Shown: one piece after another, positions 17,076 through 22,795 of the stretch | Layout of the letters: the number at the start of each line of letters is the position of its first letter | Position numbering within the stretch: the first letter of the stretch is position 1 | Source: Inhella gelatinilytica | GTDB taxonomy: Bacteria; Pseudomonadota; Gammaproteobacteria; Burkholderiales; Burkholderiaceae_C | Length of the DNA: 64,000 nucleotides | NCBI RefSeq assembly: GCF_016093295.1 | Contig: NZ_JAEDAL010000003.1 | Span: 281,969-345,968 of the forward strand | Direction of reading: 5' to 3' | Made by a program: the position numbers and the translations under genes | Notes under the pieces: generated by a model | Database searches by the model: none | What the model saw: only the letters and a program-made list of their open reading frames with translations | What the model was told of the DNA's origin: nothing

Positions 17076-17564
17076 TCAGCTACGCCTCGCCACAAAGCCG
17101 GTCTTGCCCTCACGACTGAAGCCCGCACCCTCATAAAAGCGCAGCGTCGCGGCGTCCTTTCGGCCCGTGAGCAACATCACCTTGTAGCAGTTGTTCGCCC
17201 AGGCAAAACCAAGGGCTTCTTGCAACAACCTCGTTCCCCAGCCCTTGCCACGCGAGGAGGCTCGGGTCACCACATTCTCAATAAGGGCGTAGGGGCGGCA
17301 CCCACGCGTGAGGTTGGGCACCAGCACGATCGTGCAACTGGACACGAGCAGATCCCCCTCGTAGCCGCCGAAGTACCGGATTCGAGGGTTCTGGAGCGCC
17401 TCGCGCCATACCGCCTCGGCGTTCGCCCGATCAGGCGGCGGGTCGTTCTCGTGCAGGTGGGCATACAGCCCAAGCAGGGCCTCAAGATCCGACTCGTGAA
17501 GCTCACGAACCCCCAAGGCAGCAGCAACCGTTTCAGCTGAACGGCCAGTGGGGCTCGGACTCAC
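17076..17564 (-). CDS. GNAT family N-acetyltransferase adjoining the integron
   Basis: A GNAT enzyme of about 162 residues. The acetyl-CoA loop RASSRGKGWGTRLLQEAL (R-G-K-G-W-G) and the C-terminal LRFYEGAGFSREGKTGF are clear. The start is unclear: the frame opens at a TTG inside attC5 (17576), a GTG lies at 17564, and family alignment suggests the native protein begins around VRELHESDLEALLGLY. No ribosome site fits well. It could be the remnant of a sixth cassette whose attC has been lost, or a chromosomal gene at the array's end. Confidence 0.75.
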   Translation of the reverse strand: MSPSPTGRSAETVAAALGVRELHESDLEALLGLYAHLHENDPPPDRANAEAVWREALQNPRIRYFGGYEGDLLVSSCTIVLVPNLTRGCRPYALIENVVTRASSRGKGWGTRLLQEALGFAWANNCYKVMLLTGRKDAATLRFYEGAGFSREGKTGFVARRS

Positions 17565-17570
17565 TTTGAT

Positions 17571-17639
17571 GCCCAACGTTGGACTTCAGCCGACCGGACG
17601 GCGCAGCCGGCCAGGGTCGGCTGCAATGACGGGTTGGGC
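17571..17639 (-). repeat. attC site of cassette 5
   Basis: A 69-bp integron recombination site. Read on the minus strand it starts with the 7-base core GCCCAAC and ends with GTTGGGC (17571-17577), with internal arms cagccgacc/ggtcggctg. It directly follows the stop codon of the lipoprotein cassette gene, the standard position. Confidence 0.88.
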
Positions 17640-17640
17640 C

Positions 17641-18048
17641 TCATTGCTGCTGTCTCGGTAAATAAACGAACCACTCTCCGACTCTTTCGGACTTTATATA
17701 TTGCAATGGGGCAAAGGCCGGTCGATGACGATGAAAGAACGCCTCTGAGGTTTCTGGCGCGGAACTTGTTGATTGGCCCGCATGCGGAGTGAACTCAATT
17801 CGCCTCTCGATGACGCGCCATGTTCCAGTGAAGGCCTCCGAATCTGAGCCAAGGTGTCCGTCCACTGTCCTTAGGTAAGTTCCATCGGCACCAAGCACAA
17901 GCGTCTCGGTAAATCCGTGATGCCCGAAGTCATAAGCCCCAACTAGCTCCGCCGCGGTTGGCGGTCGATCCGGACCGTGAATAAATGATGCACATGCCGT
18001 CAGGAGCACCACGGCAGCAGCAAATAGTAGGCATCGAACGGCGTTCAT
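17641..18048 (-). CDS. Cassette 5: small lipoprotein
   Basis: A 135-residue lipoprotein. The signal peptide MNAVRCLLFAAAVVLLTAC ends in a lipobox (LTAC) with Cys19 as the lipidation site. The mature domain is beta-rich, with FTETLVLGADGTYLRT and GTWRVIERRIEFTPH, like small membrane-anchored lipocalin-type proteins. ATG 18048 lies three bases from attC4 and the stop touches attC5, so the gene fills its cassette. Function unknown. Confidence 0.8.
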   Translation of the reverse strand: MNAVRCLLFAAAVVLLTACASFIHGPDRPPTAAELVGAYDFGHHGFTETLVLGADGTYLRTVDGHLGSDSEAFTGTWRVIERRIEFTPHAGQSTSSAPETSEAFFHRHRPAFAPLQYIKSERVGEWFVYLPRQQQ

Positions 18049-18051
18049 GAG

Positions 18052-18112
18052 GCCCAACGTTCGAGCTGAGCGGCCTGCCGTGGACAGTCCGCTCTCGAGC
18101 GAGGGGTTAGGC
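18052..18112 (-). repeat. attC site of cassette 4
   Basis: A 61-bp site. On the minus strand it opens with the core GCCTAAC (18106-18112) and closes with GTTGGGC (18052-18058). Inner complementary arms surround a GC-rich centre. It follows the DUF1801 cassette gene by six bases. Confidence 0.85.
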
Positions 18113-18118
18113 GTCGCT

Positions 18119-18535
18119 TCAGCCATACCTGGCTTTGAGCTGCGCCAGTGAGCCAACAACCAACTGCTCCAGGACCTTCATGTCGATGTCTGCGAGTCGC
18201 TTGATGTACAGGCACGACTTACCCATCTTGTGCTTGCCCAGCTGCTCAAGCAGTTCCTCTTGTCCCCCGCCTTCACCAACCAGATAAACGACAAGTTCCT
18301 TGCCCCGGATTGCAAACCCGGTTCGGCACATCTCACCCGTTCTGCCGCTCTCATAGGTGTACCGGTAGAGACCGTACCCAACGATGCTGGGCCCCCACAT
18401 CTGCGGCTTCTCTTTCGTGATTCGCTTCAGCAGGGCCATCAGGCTCTTGCAGTCGGCCTTCTGCTCTTCATTGGCCCGTGACGCGATGTATTCATCGACG
18501 CTCGCATCGGTAGCCTTGGTCTTCAGTTCAGCCAT
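18119..18535 (-). CDS. Cassette 4: DUF1801 domain protein
   Basis: A 138-residue DUF1801 protein with the QMWGPSIVGYG and HKMGKSCLYIKRL core. ATG 18535 (MAELKTKA) is preferred over the TTG-type longer frame. It is flanked by attC4 downstream and attC3 upstream, so it is a mobile cassette. It resembles the chromosomal gene at 8261-8686 over the full length, about 60 percent by eye. Cytosolic; the function of the family is unknown, though DUF1801 genes are regularly reported in cassettes. Confidence 0.88.
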   Translation of the reverse strand: MAELKTKATDASVDEYIASRANEEQKADCKSLMALLKRITKEKPQMWGPSIVGYGLYRYTYESGRTGEMCRTGFAIRGKELVVYLVGEGGGQEELLEQLGKHKMGKSCLYIKRLADIDMKVLEQLVVGSLAQLKARYG

Positions 18536-18568
18536 TGCGATGACCTCCAATGGTGGGTCCCCAGCGAC

Positions 18569-18632
18569 GCCTAACGATTGAGCTCAGGCCGCGGCCCGTC
18601 AAGGCCGTCGCGCCTGCAGCCAATGGTTATGC
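18569..18632 (-). repeat. attC site of cassette 3
   Basis: A 64-bp site. On the minus strand it opens with GCATAAC (18626-18632) and closes with GTTAGGC (18569-18575). Between the cores lie complementary arms around ggccg/cggcc. It lies 11 bases after the cassette 3 stop. Confidence 0.85.
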
Positions 18633-18643
18633 CGCACCACTGG

Positions 18644-19066
18644 TTACTCCGAGTCTTCGCCGTCATCAGTTGGGTAGACAGATAGCTCAAGCGAGACTCC
18701 GACCAAACCGATAGCAGCGGCGAGTGCGGCCGGAAAACAGAAACAAGACCACCCAGGTGGACGTATTTCAGCGCCGAAGTCTGCCACAGCCCATTCGACT
18801 CCAGGGTGACTGACAATTCGCTCGATTCTCTCTCGATGCTCTTGAAAGAACTTCAAAGCGTCATCCATCTGCGCCGAGATATCTGACATATCAGATTCGC
18901 TTACTAAAATCCGTAGACCGCTCGAGTCATTTACCTTGGTATTCGAATCACTGCTTGGAAAGCGTCTCTCGCCCTTCTTCCAGAAAGAATCAACTTCAAG
19001 CTCAGTTGAATCCATGAGCGTATCAATATCAAGGTTGTGACCACCAACCCTCAGAATGCATGTCAT
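18644..19066 (-). CDS. Cassette 3: hypothetical protein (DUF4279-like)
   Basis: A 140-residue acidic protein. The N-terminus, MTCILRVGGHNLDIDTLM, and a W-K-K-G-E motif near residue 30 recall the DUF4279-type proteins that I associate with integron cassettes; this is a weak match from memory. A short hydrophobic stretch, FPAALAAAIGLVGVSLEL, lies near the C-terminus. ATG 19066 is preferred over 19096. It is framed by attC2 and attC3. Function unknown. Confidence 0.7.
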   Translation of the reverse strand: MTCILRVGGHNLDIDTLMDSTELEVDSFWKKGERRFPSSDSNTKVNDSSGLRILVSESDMSDISAQMDDALKFFQEHRERIERIVSHPGVEWAVADFGAEIRPPGWSCFCFPAALAAAIGLVGVSLELSVYPTDDGEDSE

Positions 19067-19111
19067 GTGTATGGATATCCCTTTTGAACGCTGCACGATG
19101 ACTGCTGTGCG

Positions 19112-19181
19112 GCATAACGTTGGAGCTCAGCCGACCAAGCCCGCGCAGCGGGCTCGGTTCGGCTGCAGTGAGAAGTTATGG
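19112..19181 (-). repeat. attC site of cassette 2
   Basis: A site of about 70 bp. The closing core GTTATGC is at 19112-19118; the opening core is the degenerate CCATAAC/GCCATAAC ending at 19181-19182. Arms cagccgacc and ggttcggctg pair internally and resemble those of attC5. The TAA of the cassette 2 gene overlaps the opening core. Confidence 0.82.
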
Positions 19182-19595
19182 CTTGAACAGCTCGCACTGC
19201 AGAAGGCCACCAGGCTTCGAAGTGCACTTCTTGACGTTCGCCGGAAGTGCCCGAACGAATTGAATTCGAGTTTCATGGTAGTGACATGCCATGTAAATCA
19301 GGGGTGTCCCAGGCGGAGCCTTCACGAAGCTCCAGCTTGGATTTCGTGCCATCTCGCTGTCAGGCTTCAGTTCGGCAATTTCCTCTGGATCACCATAGTA
19401 GATGGATATGCCAGATGCATAGGAGTAGGTATCTACACTCCCTTTTCCATTCGGTCTAACAAATTCTTTCCACCCTGCTGCTTGGCCGTCGAGCTTCTGC
19501 GTGGTCAATATCTTCTCAGGGCAAACGATATCGAGTGCGTGGCTTGTTGAAGCAGCCAACTGAAGCGCACCAAGAGTCACAGCAATACGAAGCAT
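19176..19595 (-). CDS. Cassette 2: exported STY0301-like protein
   Basis: A 139-residue protein with a signal peptide (about 20 residues, ending SHALD) and Cys residues placed in IVCPEKI, YMACHYHET, VKKCTSK and LQCELF, compatible with two disulfides. The layout, an initial V-C-P, then a GW segment, then a W-x-C-Y-like segment and a terminal C, recalls the STY0301 family. Framed by attC1 and attC2, its start is only seven bases from attC1. A periplasmic location is inferred; function unknown. Confidence 0.75.
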   Translation of the reverse strand: MLRIAVTLGALQLAASTSHALDIVCPEKILTTQKLDGQAAGWKEFVRPNGKGSVDTYSYASGISIYYGDPEEIAELKPDSEMARNPSWSFVKAPPGTPLIYMACHYHETRIQFVRALPANVKKCTSKPGGLLQCELFKP

Positions 19596-19601
19596 CTTTG
19601 A

Positions 19602-19660
19602 GCCATAACGTGTGAATTAAGGGGCGCGCTTTGCGCGTCCCCTTGAATGATAGGTTAGGC
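19602..19660 (-). repeat. attC site of cassette 1
   Basis: A 59-bp site. On the minus strand it opens with GCCTAAC (19654-19660) and closes at GTTATGG(C) (19602-19609). The interior is a nearly perfect hairpin, aaggggcgcgc/gcgcgtcccctt, stronger than in the other sites. It lies five bases after the cassette 1 stop. Confidence 0.85.
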
Positions 19661-19665
19661 AATAT

Positions 19666-20001
19666 TTACTTTTCATCATATGTGAATGGAGTGAAGTTAA
19701 TGTCATAACCATATGGTTTTTCACCTGGAGGATCTTCAGGTTCTGTTTCCCAAACTTGAGTATTACCAGTAACAGTAAAACCTATACGGCCTCCAATTAC
19801 TCTGAGCATATCAATTGATTGGTCAGATGATAAAGCCCAAGCTTTCATGCCCATAAAAGCAGGCCCTTGTGGGCATGAAAATTCGGGTGCAAGAACACCC
19901 ACTATACCTTCACCAATTAGAGTGTAGTGTTGAAATGGCGTAGTGAGCTTTCCATAGCGGAGTTTTAGTTTCCAATCTTTTTTATTTTCTGTTTCCGACA
20001 T
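19666..20001 (-). CDS. Cassette 1 (attI-proximal): hypothetical protein
   Basis: A 111-residue protein without a recognised family. It is rich in Lys, Thr and Tyr, with GLY/PRO turns (LIGEGIVGVLAPEFSCPQG and GGRIGFTVTGNT), and appears to be a beta-sandwich or barrel. There is no signal peptide. Base composition is far richer in A+T than anything around it, which marks a recent foreign origin. It is first behind attI, so it should be the most strongly expressed cassette and the latest inserted. Confidence 0.78.
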   Translation of the reverse strand: MSETENKKDWKLKLRYGKLTTPFQHYTLIGEGIVGVLAPEFSCPQGPAFMGMKAWALSSDQSIDMLRVIGGRIGFTVTGNTQVWETEPEDPPGEKPYGYDINFTPFTYDEK

Positions 20002-20008
20002 TTTGATT

Positions 20009-20088
20009 GCCTAACGTGTTGTAGGGCTCATCAGCCTGCCGCTTATCACGGCGCCTGTGCCCCGAATCGGGTGCGGCACCCAGCAGGC
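20009..20088 (-). other. Candidate attI site with adjacent hairpin
   Basis: On the minus strand the crossover core GTTAGGC sits at 20009-20015, seven bases before the first cassette's ATG, where attI meets the first cassette in integrons. Toward intI lies an inverted repeat (gcctgc at 20034-20039, gcaggc at 20083-20088, with further pairing between). No second GTT core is visible at its far side, so it is not a full attC. The attI right boundary cannot be fixed by eye. Confidence 0.65.
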
Positions 20089-20120
20089 AAGTGCTTGTCG
20101 CATTGTGCTTATCTCCCTCA

Positions 20121-20149
20121 TTGACTGTTTTTTCATACAGTACTAAATT
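20121..20149 (+). promoter_or_regulatory. LexA (SOS) box over the intI promoter
   Basis: CTGT-N8-ACAG is perfect at 20125-20140 and extends on the other strand to TACTGTATG-AAAA-ACAG, the proteobacterial SOS consensus. It overlaps a likely -35 TTGACT (20121-20126) and spacer; a -10 TAAATT lies 17 bases on (20144-20149). The intI ATG is 67 bases further. LexA should therefore repress the integrase until DNA damage, as known for other integron integrases. Confidence 0.85.
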
Positions 20150-20215
20150 TCCTGACAAAAGCGGCGCCAGTTACAAAGTCCTCGAACACGGGGCGCGGGC
20201 TGCCAGGGAGCTGTC

Positions 20216-21304
20216 ATGTTGCCACACCCACCAAGGGCCCAGCCGAGTTTGGTTCGCCCGCGCCCAGCCCCGGCTTCGGTGGCGGAGTTGCCGCCGCTCA
20301 AGGCGCTGCGTTTGTTGGATCGCGTGCGGGAGCGCATTCGCACCCTGCACTACAGCCTGCGCACCGAGGAGGCCTATGTGTATTGGTGCCGGGCTTTCAT
20401 TCGCTTTCACCGGCTGCGGCACCCAGCTGAGATGGGCGGGGCGGAGGTTGAGGCGTTCTTGACACATCTGGCCGCTGACCGGGGCGTGGCGCCCTCAACG
20501 CACCGGCAGGCGCTGTCGGCCTTGCTGTCTTTGTACGGCAAGGTGCTCGGCCACCAACTGCCGTGGATGGAGGAGATTGGGCGCCCCGTGCCCAAACGGC
20601 GCTTGCCCGTGGTGCTGAGCCGCGACGAAGTGCTCGCGGTGCTGGCCCGGTTGGAGGGTGTGCATGCGCTTTTAGCACGCTTGCTGTACGGCACGGGGTT
20701 GCGCATCACCGAGGCGCTGCAACTGCGCGTGAAGGACTTGGACTTCGCCCAACACGCGGTTTATGTGCGCGCCGGCAAGGGCGGTAAAGACCGGGTGGTG
20801 ATGTTGCCCGCCACGCTGCTGGGCGAGCTGCGGCAGCAACTGGGCGCGGCGCGCTCACTGTGGGCGCGGGATGTGCAGGAGCAGCGCAGCGGGGTGGAGT
20901 TGCCGCATGCGCTGGAGCGCAAATACCCGCGCGCGGGGCACACCTGGGCCTGGTTTTGGCTGTTCCCCCAGGCGCAACACGCCACGGACCCGCGCAGCGG
21001 GGAGGTGCGCCGCCACCATCTGTATGACCAGACTTTTCAGCGGGCCTTCAAACGGGCTGTGCAGGCTGCTGGTATCGCCAAGCCGGCCACACCGCACACG
21101 CTGCGCCACTCATCTGCCACGCATTTGCTGCAAGCGGGGTCGGACATCCGCACGGTGCAAGAGCTGCTGGGGCACTCGGATGTTTCCACCACGATGATCT
21201 ACACCCACGTGCTCAAACTCGGGGGCCTGGGCGTGCGCAGCCCGCTGGCTGCCCTTCCCCTAGCCCTGTCCACCCCCCTCACACCCACTCAAAGCTGGCC
21301 GTGA
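20216..21304 (+). CDS. intI: Integron integrase IntI (tyrosine recombinase)
   Basis: A 362-residue tyrosine recombinase. Catalytic residues in order: Arg163 (TGLRITEAL), Lys in GKGGKDR near 188-191, His294 and Arg297 ([13 protein letters not shown]), His320 (LLGHSDV), nucleophile Tyr329 (MIYTHV). The extra segment around 232-251, with [11 protein letters not shown] and WFWLFPQ, is the patch that separates IntI from XerC/D. ATG 20216 has GGAG upstream. The gene is transcribed away from the cassettes and overlaps the end of tnaA by 26 bases, convergently. It looks intact, so the platform is probably functional. Confidence 0.95.
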   Translation: MLPHPPRAQPSLVRPRPAPASVAELPPLKALRLLDRVRERIRTLHYSLRTEEAYVYWCRAFIRFHRLRHPAEMGGAEVEAFLTHLAADRGVAPSTHRQALSALLSLYGKVLGHQLPWMEEIGRPVPKRRLPVVLSRDEVLAVLARLEGVHALLARLLYGTGLRITEALQLRVKDLDFAQHAVYVRAGKGGKDRVVMLPATLLGELRQQLGAARSLWARDVQEQRSGVELPHALERKYPRAGHTWAWFWLFPQAQHATDPRSGEVRRHHLYDQTFQRAFKRAVQAAGIAKPATPHTLRHSSATHLLQAGSDIRTVQELLGHSDVSTTMIYTHVLKLGGLGVRSPLAALPLALSTPLTPTQSWP

Positions 21305-22649
21305 AGTGCCTCAGGAACGGTGGTTGCTGGACGATGCGCACGCCGCGAATGCTGCGGGCGGCTTGTTTGCATTCGGCGATGGCTTCGGCCGCGTAGTCGA
21401 AGTGGGACTGGGTGTACATGCGGCGCGGGAAGGCCAGGCGCACCAGTTCCATGGTGTGAAAGGTCTCTTGCCCGTCCGGCAGCCGTTTGCCGAACATGAC
21501 GGAGCCAATTTCGCAGGCGCGGATGCCGCCTTCCAGGTAGAGCGCGTTGCTGAGTGCCCAGCCGGGGTAGTGCGCCACCGGCATGTCGGGCAGCACGCTG
21601 CGGGCGTCGATGTAGACGGCGTGGCCACCCGTGGGCCGCACAAAAGCAATGCCGGCTTCAGCCAGGCGCTCGCCCAGGTATTCGGCGGTGCGCAGGCGGT
21701 AGCGCAGGTAGTCTTCATCCAGGCCTTCTTCGATGCCTACGGCCAGGGCTTCCAGGTCCCGCCCGGCCAGGCCGCCGTAGGTCGGAAACCCTTCGCTCAG
21801 GATCAGGCCATTGCGCACGCCGTCCAGCCATTCGCTGCTGCGCAGCAGGATGAAGCCGCCCATGTTGACCATGCCGTCCTTCTTGGCGCTCATGGTGCAG
21901 GCGTCGGCCAGGTCGAACATTTCGCGCACGATGGTCTTGATGGGCGTGTGCTCGTAGCCGGCCTCGCGCATCTTGATGAACATGGCGTTCTCGGCAAAGC
22001 GGCACACGTCCATGACCAGGGGTTTGCCAAAGCGCTTCAGCAGCGCTTTGTAGGCGCGCAGGTTTTCCAGCGAGACGGGCTGGCCACCGCCGGTGTTGTT
22101 GGTGAGGGTGATCATCCCAAAGGGCACGCGTGCGCCTTCGGTCTGCAGCAGGTGTTCCACCCGCGCGAGGTCGATGTTGCCTTTGAAGGGGTGCGGCAGC
22201 ATGGGCTGCAGGCCTTCGGGGATGACGAGATCCCGCGCCTCCACGCCCAGCACTTCCAGGTTGGCGCGGGTGGTGTCGAAGTGGCAGTTGTTGGGCACCA
22301 GTTGTCCGGCTTGGCACACGGCCCCAAACAGCACTTTCTCGGCAGCGCGGCCTTGGTGGGTGGGGATCAGGTGGGGCAAGCCAGTGATGTTCTGCAGCAC
22401 CTTTTCCAAGCGATAAAAGCTGCGAGCGCCGGCGTAGCTTTCATCGCCCTCCATGATGGCGCCCCACTGGCGGCTGGACATGGCGCCCGTGCCGGAGTCG
22501 GTGAGCCAGTCGATCAGCACGTCGTCCGCACGCAGTTTGAAGGGGTTGAGGGTGGCGGCTTCCAGCAAGGCCACGCGCTCGGCGCGGGTGGTCATGCGGA
22601 TGGGCTCAACGGATTTGATGCGGAAGGGTTCGATCAGGGTCTTGGGCAT
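21279..22649 (-). CDS. tnaA: Tryptophanase-like beta-eliminating lyase
   Basis: A 456-residue PLP enzyme of the tryptophanase/tyrosine phenol-lyase family. The PLP lysine is Lys257 in MSAKKDGM. By recall of the two families, Asp in the FDTT segment (Asp125) and Ile381 in ACEIGS follow tryptophanase, whereas tyrosine phenol-lyase has Thr and Arg there. The product would split tryptophan into indole, pyruvate and ammonia. No tnaC leader or permease gene is adjacent. An alternative start is Met19. The substrate assignment is likely but not proven. Confidence 0.82.
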   Translation of the reverse strand: MPKTLIEPFRIKSVEPIRMTTRAERVALLEAATLNPFKLRADDVLIDWLTDSGTGAMSSRQWGAIMEGDESYAGARSFYRLEKVLQNITGLPHLIPTHQGRAAEKVLFGAVCQAGQLVPNNCHFDTTRANLEVLGVEARDLVIPEGLQPMLPHPFKGNIDLARVEHLLQTEGARVPFGMITLTNNTGGGQPVSLENLRAYKALLKRFGKPLVMDVCRFAENAMFIKMREAGYEHTPIKTIVREMFDLADACTMSAKKDGMVNMGGFILLRSSEWLDGVRNGLILSEGFPTYGGLAGRDLEALAVGIEEGLDEDYLRYRLRTAEYLGERLAEAGIAFVRPTGGHAVYIDARSVLPDMPVAHYPGWALSNALYLEGGIRACEIGSVMFGKRLPDGQETFHTMELVRLAFPRRMYTQSHFDYAAEAIAECKQAARSIRGVRIVQQPPFLRHFTASFEWV

Positions 22650-22736
22650 GGCGGCGTCCGGGTGGGAACAGGGAACGGCCGCGAGCGTAGAAATGCCACC
22701 GGGGGCGTGGTGTCGGTTTTTTCAGACGACCCACGG

Positions 22737-22764
22737 AAAAAGGGGCACCACGGTGGGTGCCCCT
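22737..22764 (-). terminator. Rho-independent terminator of the SMC operon
   Basis: On the minus strand an AGGGGCACC/GGTGCCCCT stem with a short loop is followed by a T run, 31 bases after the SMC stop codon. Confidence 0.8.
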
Positions 22765-22795
22765 GACGCAGATCAAAGTGGGTGGGGCCGACGGG

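Noticed and set aside
21279..22649. Calling the lyase a tyrosine phenol-lyase
   Set aside because: The Arg expected at the position of Ile381 and the Thr expected in the FDTT segment are absent.
21306..22766. 486-codon plus-strand ORF opposite tnaA
   Set aside because: It lies fully antisense to a clear PLP-enzyme gene and its His/Ala/Gly-rich translation is a GC-skew artefact.
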